NCBI GenBank assembly: GCA_022510565.1
Contig: JAFLTE010000018.1
Span: 1 to 64,000 of the forward strand
Direction of reading: 5' to 3'
DNA: 64,000 nt
Source of the DNA: Lachnospiraceae bacterium
GTDB lineage: Bacteria > Bacillota > Clostridia > Lachnospirales > Lachnospiraceae
Of this stretch, positions 45,740-54,761 are shown one piece after another (position 1 is the first letter of the stretch; the number at the start of each line of letters is the position of its first letter). A model generated the notes under the pieces. It was not told where the DNA came from. It did not search any database and saw only the letters and a list, made by a program, of their open reading frames with translations. The position numbers were made by a program, and so were the translations under genes.

Positions 45740-45785
45740 ACTGCCAGCGCCGCCAATGGGCTGCCAGCGCAGCCGATGGGCTGCG
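45727..45785. repeat. Three-copy 20-bp tandem repeat
   Basis: Units GCGCAGCCGATAGACTGCCA (45727-45746), GCGCCGCCAATGGGCTGCCA (45747-45766) and GCGCAGCCGATGGGCTGCG (45767-45785). The first unit carries the TAG stop of the DUF4422 gene; the others have TGG at that place. GC-rich compared with surroundings. Confidence 0.85.
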
Positions 45786-45812
45786 CTTATTCAACATATA
45801 GGCTGTTTGCAT

Positions 45813-47192
45813 CTATTCGTTATCATTCTCCAGCTCGAAATAGGAGAGCGTCGGATCGGGTACATCGCCTTGCACCCGACCAAGATAGACAAGGGATCCA
45901 TCCTTTGTGTAACGGTAGAAATTGCTGTATCCCACGTAATAGTTTTTCTGCATTTCGCCTGTCAGGAAAACCAATTCCAGATAATCATCGTCGACATTTA
46001 AATCGTACAGGAAAAACCCATCGGACAAATATTGTGACATAATTTCTTTAAGTTCATCATCGCCGTTTTGACCAAAGTCTACATCGTTAATAATCAGGTG
46101 AACCGATAGATTGTAATTGCCGTTCTCATCAGTTCCATACTCGCTGTAGAATTGCATGCTATCCTCGGTTCCATCCCCGTTTATGTCGATGGAATACGGT
46201 TCCTTTTCCTGCACACTTACGATTTGCCTGTCTGTATATGCGTAATCTTCTTTGAGTCCCATATCAGCCAGTGCATAATAAGGAATAATAAATTCTATCG
46301 CGCCGGCAGCATAGGGACCCAGCAGATAAGGATCGCTTACAAACACCAGACCATAGGTTGCCAGACACCAGGTACCATCGTCGTACAACACGTTTTCCAG
46401 TGTCCCGTTTGTGATGTCATCTGAAGAAAACATTCGTACACTGTATGCCTCGGTTGCCGCAAGCTTTTGGTTATAGGCAAGCGTATCTGCATGGAAAGAA
46501 TCGGGATCGTCGCTCAATTCATCGAAAGCAATCAGTTCCCCGGTCTTAGCATCATAATTATAGCTGCTTGAGACCGGCATACCGTGTGCACCGCCTAAGT
46601 ACTCATAGGTTACTACTGCAAAGGAAATGACTTTGTCGTCGGCTCGTGCTACCCTGTATGACTTTTCTGCTGTATAGTAGGTATCTGTCAGCTCCGGATC
46701 ATATTCAAGCAGGTATTGCAGATCATCCGTTAACCACTCATAGGTCTCTGTTTCCGACATAAACGGCTCCACATGTGAGCGGATATCCTCGTTGATTTTC
46801 GCAGCAGCATCCTCGTGTCCCTCTATCGAAACAATGGGGTAAGTACAGCCCAGTGTGAGATAGGTTATGCCGCTTTCGGTCACCAGCTGCTTTTCTTCCG
46901 ACTCGATGACGATGGCCACGCCGGATGTCACATCACTGACAGTCGTGTCAGTTTCCGAATCGCTGTTTGAATTACTGTCGATGCCGTTTTCCTGCTTTTC
47001 ATCTTCGATTGACGATTCTGTGTTCTCCTCCGAAACATCGATTTCCTGTTCTTGGGTCTCCCCTGATGCAAGATTCTCCGGTGTGGATGTATTGGGCGTT
47101 TTATCCGCATCTGCTCCGCACGCATCCAAACACAGCGTGGCGCACAGCATGAGTGTACATACAGTTATTTTCGTGATAGTTTTTCTTTTCAT
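45813..47192 (-). CDS. DUF4163/DUF3298 lipoprotein, long paralog
   Basis: 459 residues from ATG 47192 (GGAGA upstream). Lipoprotein signal with lipobox LDAC near 22-25, then an acidic Ser/Glu-rich linker. The core has the DUF4163 strand CTYPIVSIEG and the DUF3298 segment VTYEYLGGAHGMPVSSSYNY followed by ITNGTLENVLYDDG, as in RsiV-like extracytoplasmic domains. A further C-terminal part of about 140 residues (DINGDGTEDSMQFYSE) resembles an FG-GAP or EF-hand-like loop and is missing in its neighbour. No sigma factor is adjacent. Confidence 0.8.
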   Translation of the reverse strand: MKRKTITKITVCTLMLCATLCLDACGADADKTPNTSTPENLASGETQEQEIDVSEENTESSIEDEKQENGIDSNSNSDSETDTTVSDVTSGVAIVIESEEKQLVTESGITYLTLGCTYPIVSIEGHEDAAAKINEDIRSHVEPFMSETETYEWLTDDLQYLLEYDPELTDTYYTAEKSYRVARADDKVISFAVVTYEYLGGAHGMPVSSSYNYDAKTGELIAFDELSDDPDSFHADTLAYNQKLAATEAYSVRMFSSDDITNGTLENVLYDDGTWCLATYGLVFVSDPYLLGPYAAGAIEFIIPYYALADMGLKEDYAYTDRQIVSVQEKEPYSIDINGDGTEDSMQFYSEYGTDENGNYNLSVHLIINDVDFGQNGDDELKEIMSQYLSDGFFLYDLNVDDDYLELVFLTGEMQKNYYVGYSNFYRYTKDGSLVYLGRVQGDVPDPTLSYFELENDNE

Positions 47193-47239
47193 GACATTTC
47201 TCCATTCGTATAAGTAATTATCTTTCATTTTCGTCAGTT

Positions 47240-48136
47240 TCACAAGTTGTCTGCCGTATAGGTATAGGCTTCCTTAAATCCCATGCCTTTCAAATCACCG
47301 TAGGGAATTGTGAATTCCAGGGTTCCGGAAGAATAAGGGGCAAGCGCATACGGCGGGCTCATAAAAACAAGGCCAGAGGTGGACAGATACCACATACCGT
47401 CGGCGTACAGTACTTGCTCCAAGGTGCCGTTTGTAATATCGTCCGTGTTAAACAGCTGCATATTATAGTATTCGGTCTGAGCCAGTGCCTGATTATAGGC
47501 AAGCGTATCGGCGCGGAAGGCATCGGGGTTATCACTTAATTCCGTAAAGGTAATCAACTCTCCCGTTTTGGTATTATAGTTAATGCCGGTTGTGCCGGGC
47601 ATGCCGTGGGCGCCGCCCATATATTCATAGCTGTTTTCTGTAAAAGCAATCACATTATCGTCCGCCCTTGTCACCGTAAAAGATAAGTCGGAACTGTAGG
47701 GCATAGGCGGCTGCACACCATCGTCCAGCATATATTCAAAGTCCTCTTTTGCAGTTTCGGCTTGTATATTTACACCTGTGTTGAAAGCATCCACTCGTGA
47801 AAGAATATCCGCGTTGATTTTCTCCGCAGCAGCCTCGTTTCCATTAATGAAAACGACGGGATAGCTACAAGTGATTGTATAATAAAGGGTGCCGTCCTCT
47901 GTGGTCAGCTCTACATCGTCCGGAGCCTTGATGGTGACAGTAATGTCGGAGTTTGTATCGCTGACAACAATGTCAGTTTCTGTAATTTCCTGCTCCTGCG
48001 TCTTTCCGGACGCGGGATTCTCCAAAATGAATGTATTCGGATTGTTCCCTGCGTTTGCCCCGCACGCATTTAAACACAGTGTTGCACACATTATCCCGGC
48101 GCAGGCACTGAGCACTTTCAAGTTTTGCCTTTTCAT
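47240..48136 (-). CDS. DUF4163/DUF3298 lipoprotein, short paralog
   Basis: 298 residues with lipobox LNAC. Closely similar to the downstream gene along signal peptide and core (YEYMGGAHGMPGTTGINYN, ITNGTLEQVLYADG), ending at the same point where the other continues with its extra C-terminal domain. The two look like a tandem duplication. RBS GGAGGG before ATG 48136. Cell-surface exposed; role unknown. Confidence 0.82.
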   Translation of the reverse strand: MKRQNLKVLSACAGIMCATLCLNACGANAGNNPNTFILENPASGKTQEQEITETDIVVSDTNSDITVTIKAPDDVELTTEDGTLYYTITCSYPVVFINGNEAAAEKINADILSRVDAFNTGVNIQAETAKEDFEYMLDDGVQPPMPYSSDLSFTVTRADDNVIAFTENSYEYMGGAHGMPGTTGINYNTKTGELITFTELSDNPDAFRADTLAYNQALAQTEYYNMQLFNTDDITNGTLEQVLYADGMWYLSTSGLVFMSPPYALAPYSSGTLEFTIPYGDLKGMGFKEAYTYTADNL

Positions 48137-48284
48137 AATACCCCTCCGTAGTTAAATGAATAGATTGCCATAAATTGTTAATTACATCTTCAATTAAATC
48201 TATTCTTTACCAAACCTAGTATGACACTTTAATTTCTTAATATCAACATCCCACCTCAAAATGATGCAAAAATGATGCAAATGC

Positions 48285-48313
48285 TTTTCAAGTCGTATTT
48301 CGTGTGATATAAT
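48285..48313 (+). promoter_or_regulatory. Promoter of the first amino-acid ABC operon
   Basis: TATAAT at 48308-48313 with upstream TGTGA (near-extended -10); a weak -35, TTTCAA at 48285-48290, 17 bases away. Just upstream, AAAATGATGCAA is repeated directly. A palindrome ATGCATATATATGCA lies downstream at 48333-48347 and could bind a regulator. Confidence 0.5.
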
Positions 48314-48411
48314 GCGAGTCGAGAATCTTGTAATGCATATATATGCAGAATATACATATATAATCAAAGGAAATGATACGGTTTCGGAATCGGTGAAAGG
48401 ATATAGAACAA

Positions 48412-49110
48412 ATGACAGGCTTAGAAGCATGGTTTGCTGATACTTCAGCGTTGTTTTATAAGAGCTTTATCAAAGAGGATCGATATAAATTATTAATCAG
48501 TGGTGTCGGCGTTACCATCAAGGTCTCGCTCTTGGCTGTCATGATTGGTATCTTGATTGGTCTGCTGATCGCGGCGTGCAATCTGTCCAAGCGCAAGTTT
48601 CCCAAGATTTTGGGCGGCATATACACCGATGTTATTAGGGGTACGCCGTCCGTGACACAGCTGATGCTTATCTATTTTGTTATTTTTGCTTCTATCCATC
48701 TGGATAAGTGGGTTATCGCAGCCATTGCATTCGGTATCAATTCCGGTGCATATGTGTCGGAGATTATCAGGGCAGGAATCCTGTCTGTGGACCATGGACA
48801 GACGGAGGCGGGCAGGTCGTTGGGACTTAACGCTTTTCAGACGATGACGCGAATCGTCATCCCACAGGCAGTCAAAAATATCTTTCCTGCACTGTGTAAC
48901 GAATTTATTGTACTGATTAAGGAAACCGCCATTGTAGGATATGTGGGTCTGATGGACATCCAGAAGGCGGGAGACTTCATTAAGAGTGCAACTTATGAGC
49001 CGTTTCCACCGCTTTTTGCTACAGCAGTGATTTACTACGTGCTCATTAAAATACTGACACTGGCACTCCGTCAGCTGGAGAAGCGCCTAAGAAAGTCTGA
49101 TATCAGGTAG
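48412..49110 (+). CDS. Polar amino-acid ABC transporter permease
   Basis: 232 residues, five helices. EAA loop: EAGRSLGLNAFQTMTRIVIP, and N-terminal VTIKVSLLAVMIGILIGL typical of HisM/GlnP family permeases. It imports a polar amino acid with the ATPase (16 bases downstream) and the binding protein at 50075. Confidence 0.92.
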   Translation: MTGLEAWFADTSALFYKSFIKEDRYKLLISGVGVTIKVSLLAVMIGILIGLLIAACNLSKRKFPKILGGIYTDVIRGTPSVTQLMLIYFVIFASIHLDKWVIAAIAFGINSGAYVSEIIRAGILSVDHGQTEAGRSLGLNAFQTMTRIVIPQAVKNIFPALCNEFIVLIKETAIVGYVGLMDIQKAGDFIKSATYEPFPPLFATAVIYYVLIKILTLALRQLEKRLRKSDIR

Positions 49111-49125
49111 GAAGGAGAGCGCCCT

Positions 49126-49848
49126 ATGATTCAGGTAAAGAACTTACATAAAAAATTCAATGATTTAACGGTACTGGACGGAATAGATGAGCATATCGAG
49201 CAAGGTGAGGTGGTGGTTGTAATCGGCCCTTCCGGCTCCGGCAAAAGTACTTTCTTAAGATGCCTGAATCTGCTCGAAACGGCAACCGACGGTGAGATTT
49301 ACGTAGATGATCAGCAGATTAATGCCCCAAAGGTGAATGTGAACGAAGTCAGACAGAAGATGGGAATGGTGTTTCAGCAGTTTAATCTGTTTCCCCACCT
49401 GACAATTATGGATAATATTACGCTGGCGCCGGTACTTCTTAAGAAAATGACTAAGGCGGAGGCGGTACAAAAGGGGCAGGAACTTTTGGAGCGCGTCAAC
49501 TTGTCCGAGAAAGCGGATGCCTATCCGGCACAGTTGTCCGGCGGACAGAAGCAGCGCGTGGCGATTGCCAGAGCGCTTGCCATGAATCCGGAGATTATGC
49601 TTTTCGATGAGCCGACATCGGCGCTTGACCCGGAGATGGTGGGAGAAGTGCTTGATGTTATGAAAGACCTTGCCAGGTCCGGCATGACGATGGTGATTGT
49701 AACCCACGAGATGGGTTTTGCCAGAGAGGTGGCATCCAGGGTGCTTTTTATCGACCAGGGAAAGGTGATGGAGAGCGGCACACCGGAGGAAGTATTCAAT
49801 CATCCGAAGAACGAGAGGACGCAGTTGTTTTTAAGTAAGGTATTATAA
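49126..49848 (+). CDS. Polar amino-acid ABC transporter ATPase (GlnQ-like)
   Basis: 240 residues. Walker [10 protein letters not shown], signature [15 protein letters not shown], Walker [17 protein letters not shown] and switch His [10 protein letters not shown]. Family-typical length. RBS AAGGAGAG. The region after its stop forms the hairpin-rich element. Confidence 0.94.
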   Translation: MIQVKNLHKKFNDLTVLDGIDEHIEQGEVVVVIGPSGSGKSTFLRCLNLLETATDGEIYVDDQQINAPKVNVNEVRQKMGMVFQQFNLFPHLTIMDNITLAPVLLKKMTKAEAVQKGQELLERVNLSEKADAYPAQLSGGQKQRVAIARALAMNPEIMLFDEPTSALDPEMVGEVLDVMKDLARSGMTMVIVTHEMGFAREVASRVLFIDQGKVMESGTPEEVFNHPKNERTQLFLSKVL

Positions 49849-49852
49849 AAAA

Positions 49853-50038
49853 GCGAGCAAGCTCGCTTACGAGATTAACTTCGTTAACTCGATATCAGGC
49901 TGCTTCAGAAGCGGCTTAAGATATAATAAGCGTGATAGAAAAACAAGCGACGCGAAGCGGCATTTGTTTTTCTGCGCTTATTAACGAGCAAGCGGACTGC
50001 GAAGCGGTCCAAGAAGCGCAGAATGCGCGGGCTTGCGA
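49853..50038. repeat. Hairpin-rich intergenic element with three-way-junction potential
   Basis: In order: GCGAGC-AA-GCTCGC (49853-49866); GAG-A-TTAAC-TTC-GTTAA-CTC (49871-49890); a long hairpin pairing AATAAGCG (49925-49932) with CGCTTATT (49975-49982) and AGAAAAACAA (49937-49946) with TTGTTTTTCT (49964-49973); then a GCAAGC...GCTTGC stem enclosing GGAC/GTCC and GCGC-AGAAT-GCGC hairpins. Two loops contain GCGAAGC, a sequence known for very stable DNA minihairpins. It lies between the ATPase and binding-protein genes and could terminate partly, stabilise mRNA or be a palindromic mobile repeat. Confidence 0.7.
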
Positions 50039-50074
50039 GTATCTATTAAAATATTTTAACAGGAGGAGATTATT

Positions 50075-50851
50075 ATGAAAAAGGTAACAAAGGCAGCAGC
50101 GCTTGTCCTTGCCATGGCGATGATGATGTCCATGCTTGTGGCATGCGGAAACGATGCGGGAGCTGCGACGGGCGGCACACTGACATTCGGTACGAACGCT
50201 GAATTCCCGCCGTTCGAGTTCGTTGCAAGCAATGGTGTAATTGACCAGTATGACGGTATCGATATGGCGATTGCGAAGCAGATTGCGGAAGAGAACGGTA
50301 TGACAGCGGCTATTGAGAACATGGAGTTCGACTCTCTGTTAATCGCACTGTCAAACGGACAGATTGATGCGGTTATCGCAGGTATGACCGTTACGGAAGA
50401 AAGACTGGAGGCGGTTGATTTCTCTACCCCTTATTACACGGCAACGCAGGTTATGATTGTAAAAGAAGATTCCGATATTGCGTCGGCGGCCGACATGGCG
50501 GATAAGAAGATCTGTGTAATACAAGGTTACACAGGTGAGACATGCGTACAGGAGATGGGCTATTCTTATGAGGCGTTCAAGAAAGGTACGGAGGCTGTTC
50601 TGGAACTGGTGAACGGCAAGTGCGACGTTGTCGTAATTGATTCCGCAACTGCACAGAAGTATGTAGGCGACAATGAGGGACTTAAAATTGTGGAAGATGC
50701 GAGTGCTTTTGAGTCTGAAGAGTATGCCATTGCAGTGAAGAAAGGTAACACAGAACTGCTTGATAAGATTAACAAGGCAATCGAAGCAAAGCTTGCTGAC
50801 GGCACGATTTCCGAGCTGAGTGCAAAGTACATTGATGAGTCCGGAGAATAA
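50075..50851 (+). CDS. Polar amino-acid binding lipoprotein (SBP family 3, canonical order)
   Basis: 258 residues. Signal with lipobox LVAC. Lobe I: LTFGTNAEFPPFEF, AIENMEFDSLLIALSNGQID, and ligand-contact Arg in MTVTEERLEAVDFSTPYY. Lobe II: CVIQGYTGETCVQ and CDVVVIDSATAQ with the ligand Asp, returning to lobe I with EEYAIAVKKGN. All conserved amino-acid contacts are present. RBS AGGAGGAG. Flanked on both sides by inverted copies of a repeat. Confidence 0.93.
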   Translation: MKKVTKAAALVLAMAMMMSMLVACGNDAGAATGGTLTFGTNAEFPPFEFVASNGVIDQYDGIDMAIAKQIAEENGMTAAIENMEFDSLLIALSNGQIDAVIAGMTVTEERLEAVDFSTPYYTATQVMIVKEDSDIASAADMADKKICVIQGYTGETCVQEMGYSYEAFKKGTEAVLELVNGKCDVVVIDSATAQKYVGDNEGLKIVEDASAFESEEYAIAVKKGNTELLDKINKAIEAKLADGTISELSAKYIDESGE

Positions 50852-50867
50852 AGTAGAAATCATAGAC

Positions 50868-50900
50868 TCGCAAGCTCGTTAAAAGCGCAAGAAAAACAAA
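50868..50900. repeat. Inverted, internally deleted copy of the upstream hairpin element
   Basis: CTCGCAAGCTCGTTAAAAGC... matches the reverse complement of the outer parts of 49964-50035 (CTCGCAAG..., GCTCGTTAATAAGCGC, AGAAAAACAAA), lacking the inner hairpins. With the upstream copy it brackets the binding-protein gene as an inverted repeat. Confidence 0.65.
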
Positions 50901-50945
50901 GGGACTGTTGGACGTAGAAAATTACTACAGCAACAGTCCCTTTTT
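50898..50945. terminator. Strong bidirectional terminator
   Basis: AAAGGGACTGTTG (50898-50910) pairs with CAACAGTCCCTTT (50931-50943), then TT. On the opposite strand the stem ends in AAA-rich/TTT sequence as well. Lies between the ABC operon and the convergent MATE gene. Confidence 0.85.
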
Positions 50946-50949
50946 ATGT

Positions 50950-52329
50950 CTAGATTTTAATCTGGGTCCATTTCCCTTGCTTAAAACGGGTGGATGCGAA
51001 TATAAAACGCGAAACCTGATCGGCGAGCACACCCAGCCAAATTCCCACGATACCCAGCCCGAATATATAACCGCCCAGATAACCTCCCGCAGTACGGATA
51101 AAGGTGACGCTGATTGTCGAGGCCACAGCGGTGTACAGTGTGTCGCCCGCGCCGCGCAGACAGCCCATGTACACGACTTGGGCAATCTGAAAGACAACTA
51201 CGAAAATAATAACCATCATAATGCTTACACCGATGTCAACAATGTGCTCTTCCTTAAAGAAGAGACTCATAAGCGGTCTCGCACCGATAAAATAGAGGAC
51301 TGCAAGGCACATGGCGATGATAACACCGAACATCCTGCATATGCTGCCGTACTCTTTGGCCAGTTCCTCGTCACCTGCGCCGAGGCTGCGTCCGATAAGT
51401 GCCACTGCGGCAGCTTGAAGTCCGTCACCGAAGGAGAAGGACAATCCCATGATGTTCATACCGACCTGATGTGCAGCCATAGCATCGGTTCCTTGGTTGG
51501 CAGCCATGATTGCCGTGAGCATAAAGCCGATTCTCATCAGGAGTTGTTCAAAGAATACACTGTAACCGACATGTATTAGATGAACGAAACTTTTAGCTGC
51601 AGGATAAATTTTGTTCTTCATGATATAAGGAAGACTTATGAATCCATCGGGCTTCAGTATCGAAATAATGCTCATAACGGAAGCAACCACGGTTCCGAGC
51701 ACGGTAGCAAGCGCTGCGCCGTGAATTCCCAGAGCAGGGAAACCAAAGTGTCCGTTAATCAGCAGATAATTAAAAATAATGTTGATTGTATTGGATGTAA
51801 CATTGGTACGCATGGTAATCTTGGTGTTTCCTGCACCCCTCTGAGCAGAATTGACTCCCATCTGGATACAATTGAAAATCATACCACCCATAACGATGCG
51901 GAAATATGCCACCGCACTGTCATGGGTTTCTGCAGTGGAGCCGCATAAGCGGATAATAGGGCTTGCCAATGACACAAACAAAATACTCATGATTATTGCC
52001 GCCGCCACGATGAAAACAATGGCAGTACTTAAGATGCGGTTGGCTTCTTCCTGCTTTTCCTCCCCGCGTCTTCTGGCAACCAGCGCTGAGATTGCCACAT
52101 TTATTGCGAAAAACATGGCCAGACCCATGAATTTGGGCTGAGTCGTAAGCCCCACGGCAGCAACCGCATAAGAGCCTAAGGAACTTACCATCAGAGAATC
52201 CACCAGTCCTGCGAATGCAACAAAAAAGGACTCCACGATGGAAGGCCATGCCATTTGCAAAGTAATGTGCACATTTTCTTTGCTATGCTTTATCTTTTCT
52301 TTTTTCTGTTTGGTTTGTTGTTCGCTCAT
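50950..52329 (-). CDS. MATE-family multidrug efflux transporter (first)
   Basis: 459 residues from ATG 52329; ATG 52374 is an alternative and neither has a strong RBS. Twelve helices in two MatE halves: WPSIVESFFVAFAGLVDSLM and VHLIHVGYSVFFEQLLMRIG. The basic leader QKKEKIKHSKENVH is unusual but cytosolic. Exports cationic drugs or metabolites using Na+ or H+. It separates two amino-acid importers. Confidence 0.88.
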   Translation of the reverse strand: MSEQQTKQKKEKIKHSKENVHITLQMAWPSIVESFFVAFAGLVDSLMVSSLGSYAVAAVGLTTQPKFMGLAMFFAINVAISALVARRRGEEKQEEANRILSTAIVFIVAAAIIMSILFVSLASPIIRLCGSTAETHDSAVAYFRIVMGGMIFNCIQMGVNSAQRGAGNTKITMRTNVTSNTINIIFNYLLINGHFGFPALGIHGAALATVLGTVVASVMSIISILKPDGFISLPYIMKNKIYPAAKSFVHLIHVGYSVFFEQLLMRIGFMLTAIMAANQGTDAMAAHQVGMNIMGLSFSFGDGLQAAAVALIGRSLGAGDEELAKEYGSICRMFGVIIAMCLAVLYFIGARPLMSLFFKEEHIVDIGVSIMMVIIFVVVFQIAQVVYMGCLRGAGDTLYTAVASTISVTFIRTAGGYLGGYIFGLGIVGIWLGVLADQVSRFIFASTRFKQGKWTQIKI

Positions 52330-52389
52330 AATGCAATTATATTTTAATAAATTTATATTTTCAATAGAGGACATGCAAAATTGTTAGTA

Positions 52390-52418
52390 TTTACTTTAGT
52401 TTAGTACTGTGATAAAAT
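52390..52418 (+). promoter_or_regulatory. Promoter of the second amino-acid ABC operon
   Basis: TTTACT at 52390-52395, 17 bases, TAAAAT at 52413-52418, with TGTGA in front of the -10. It gives about 30 bases of leader before the RBS at 52442-52447. Confidence 0.65.
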
Positions 52419-52456
52419 ACAAACGGCTATTATGCCTGAAACGGAGGAAACTATTT

Positions 52457-53287
52457 ATGAAAAAGAAACTTGCATTTATGTTGGCGCTGTCCATGACAGT
52501 GGGTATGATGCTTACGGGATGCGGCGGGACAGATAATGACGCTGCACAGGATAACGGAAATGCTGCAGGCTCGAATCTTGTCTATGCGGTGGAAGCCGGT
52601 TCGGCAGGCGAGGAGGCAGCGCAGGATAACGGATTTAAGACGAACGCAGTGGCATCACAGGCAGATGCGCTGATGGAGGTTGCGTCCGGTACATCCGATG
52701 CGGCCATTATCGATTTACTTATGGCAGGTGCCATGATCGGTGAAGGTACAAGCTATCCGAACTTAACATACACGGATAAACTTACCACAGAAGAGTATGG
52801 CGTGGGATGCCGTAAAGATTCCGATTTGGCGGCCTACATCAACATTGTATTTGCCGATACCTACGCACGCGGTACCATGAAACAGATTGCCACTACATAC
52901 GGTGTACAGGAATCGCTTGTTGAGCAGCCTATACTCGGACAGCTGCCGGAGGTCGATGCATCCGCTGCAGACAGCGATGTGGCTTACATTCAAGGTAAAG
53001 GTACGTTGATTGTAGGTATTACGGATTTTGCGCCGATGGATTATAAAGATGATTCCGGAGAGTGGATTGGCTTTGACGCAGATATGGCTCGTGTCGTAGC
53101 TGAAAAACTGGGTGTGGAAGCGCAGTTCGTGGAGATTGACTGGGACAACAAAATCATGGAATTGGATTCCAAGAATATCGATGTTGTATGGAACGGTATG
53201 ACCCTCACTTCGGAAGTGACTTCCGCTATGGAGTGTACGAATGCTTACTGCAATAATGCACAGGTTGTAGTCGTACCGGCTAACTAA
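52457..53287 (+). CDS. Circularly permuted amino-acid-binding-type lipoprotein (SBP family 3)
   Basis: 276 residues from ATG 52457 (GGAGGAAA upstream). Signal with lipobox LTGC. The mature part starts with what is normally the second lobe: VEAGSAGEEAAQDNG, SGTSDAAIIDLLMAG and EEYGVGCRKDSDLAAYIN, ending ATTYGVQESLVEQP. A linker of about 25 residues then leads to the usual first lobe: TLIVGITDFAPMDYKDD, WIGFDADMARVVAEKLGVE, DSKNIDVVWNGMTLTSEVTS and a terminus at the hinge strand AQVVVVPAN. The Arg normally following TxxE (ER) is Val, so the alpha-carboxylate contact is missing. First gene of a complete importer. Confidence 0.85.
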   Translation: MKKKLAFMLALSMTVGMMLTGCGGTDNDAAQDNGNAAGSNLVYAVEAGSAGEEAAQDNGFKTNAVASQADALMEVASGTSDAAIIDLLMAGAMIGEGTSYPNLTYTDKLTTEEYGVGCRKDSDLAAYINIVFADTYARGTMKQIATTYGVQESLVEQPILGQLPEVDASAADSDVAYIQGKGTLIVGITDFAPMDYKDDSGEWIGFDADMARVVAEKLGVEAQFVEIDWDNKIMELDSKNIDVVWNGMTLTSEVTSAMECTNAYCNNAQVVVVPAN

Positions 53288-53298
53288 GGAGAATATTT

Positions 53299-53955
53299 AT
53301 GTTTTGGAGTGTTACACAGACACTGCTTAGCGGTTTGCTGACGACTTTTCAGATTTTTATTTTCACCCTGGTGCTCTCACTTCCGCTTGGATTAATACTT
53401 GCGTTTGGCTCTATGAGTAAATTTAAGCCACTGCGATATCTTGTTCAGGTGCTTGTGTGGGTGATTCGCGGTACGCCTCTTATGCTGCAGCTTATCATTA
53501 TTTTCTACGGACCGGGGTTGTGGCTTGGACACAATATATGGAGCGGCAATGAAGCGGGACGGATTACCGCCACGGTGGTGGCATTTTCTATCAATTATGC
53601 ATGCTATTTCTCGGTAATCTTTCGCGGTGGCATCGAAGGTGTTCCGGCAGGACAGCGAGAAGCGGGACAGGTGCTGGGCATGACTAAGAGCCAGATATTT
53701 TTTAAGATTACGTTGCTGCAGATGGTAAAGCGTGTCGTACCTCCCATGTCCAATGAGGTCATTACGTTGGTGAAGGATACTTCTCTTGCGAGGATTATTG
53801 CGGCATACGAGCTGACCTTTGCGGGATATTCTTTCATGAAGAGTAACGGTCTGACATGGCCGCTGTTCTACACGGGTGTATTTTATCTGATTTTCGTCGG
53901 CATTCTGACGCTGTTGTTTAACTACATTGAGCGCAGATTGGATTATTTCAGGTAG
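53299..53955 (+). CDS. Polar amino-acid ABC transporter permease (second operon)
   Basis: 218 residues, five helices. Start LLSGLLTTFQIFIFTLVLSL and EAA loop QREAGQVLGMTKSQIFFKIT. Conserved RGTPLMLQLIIIFYG. Eleven bases after the permuted binding protein and nine bases before the ATPase. Confidence 0.92.
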   Translation: MFWSVTQTLLSGLLTTFQIFIFTLVLSLPLGLILAFGSMSKFKPLRYLVQVLVWVIRGTPLMLQLIIIFYGPGLWLGHNIWSGNEAGRITATVVAFSINYACYFSVIFRGGIEGVPAGQREAGQVLGMTKSQIFFKITLLQMVKRVVPPMSNEVITLVKDTSLARIIAAYELTFAGYSFMKSNGLTWPLFYTGVFYLIFVGILTLLFNYIERRLDYFR

Positions 53956-53964
53956 GAAAAAGAT

Positions 53965-54750
53965 ATGGCGATTCTGGAAGTTAGAAATATAGGAAAACAA
54001 TTTGATTCGACCACGGTGTTAAACGACGTAAGCTTTTCTTTAGAGGAAGGCAATGCGCTGGCTATTATAGGCTCGTCCGGTTCCGGCAAGACCACGCTTC
54101 TTCGGTGTCTGAATTTCCTGGAGACGCCGGACAGAGGTTCTATTGTGGTAAAGGGCGAGACACTGTTCGACGCCGCCATGCCGCTTAAGGAGCAGGAAAA
54201 GGGACTTCGGACCAAGCGTCTGCATTTTGGGATGGTTTTTCAATCATTCAATTTGTTCCCCCAGTACACGGCACTTGAGAATGTTACTCTGTCGGAGAAA
54301 CTGTTGGCAAAGGAGCGAGAGGATTTCAAACAGAACAAAAAGGAGATTCTTGAGCAGATTGAAAAACACGGCGTTGAACTGTTGGAGCAGATGGGACTTG
54401 CAGACCGTATGAGTCATTATCCGCATCAGTTGTCCGGTGGGCAGCAGCAGCGTGTAGCGATTGCGCGGGCGCTGGCACTTAAACCGGATATCCTGTGCTT
54501 CGATGAGCCTACTTCCGCACTGGACCCGGAGCTGACCGGAGAGGTGTTAAAGGTCATCAGGGGGCTGGCAGAGCAGAAGACGACCATGATTATTGTGACA
54601 CACGAGATGGCGTTTGCCAGAGACGTGTCGGACCAACTCATTTTCATGGACGACGGGGTGATTGTGGAGCAGGGAGACCCCAAACAGGTAATCGACAATC
54701 CGCGTGAAGAGAGAACCAAGCAATTCCTGACGCGCTACGCGCAGGGGTAG
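53965..54750 (+). CDS. Polar amino-acid ABC transporter ATPase (second operon)
   Basis: 261 residues. Walker A GSSGSGKTT, signature [15 protein letters not shown], Walker [27 protein letters not shown]. About 20 residues longer than the first ATPase owing to an insertion (KEREDFKQNKKEILEQIEKH) in the helical domain. Followed by a terminator. Confidence 0.93.
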   Translation: MAILEVRNIGKQFDSTTVLNDVSFSLEEGNALAIIGSSGSGKTTLLRCLNFLETPDRGSIVVKGETLFDAAMPLKEQEKGLRTKRLHFGMVFQSFNLFPQYTALENVTLSEKLLAKEREDFKQNKKEILEQIEKHGVELLEQMGLADRMSHYPHQLSGGQQQRVAIARALALKPDILCFDEPTSALDPELTGEVLKVIRGLAEQKTTMIIVTHEMAFARDVSDQLIFMDDGVIVEQGDPKQVIDNPREERTKQFLTRYAQG

Positions 54751-54761
54751 AGAAGAATTTA

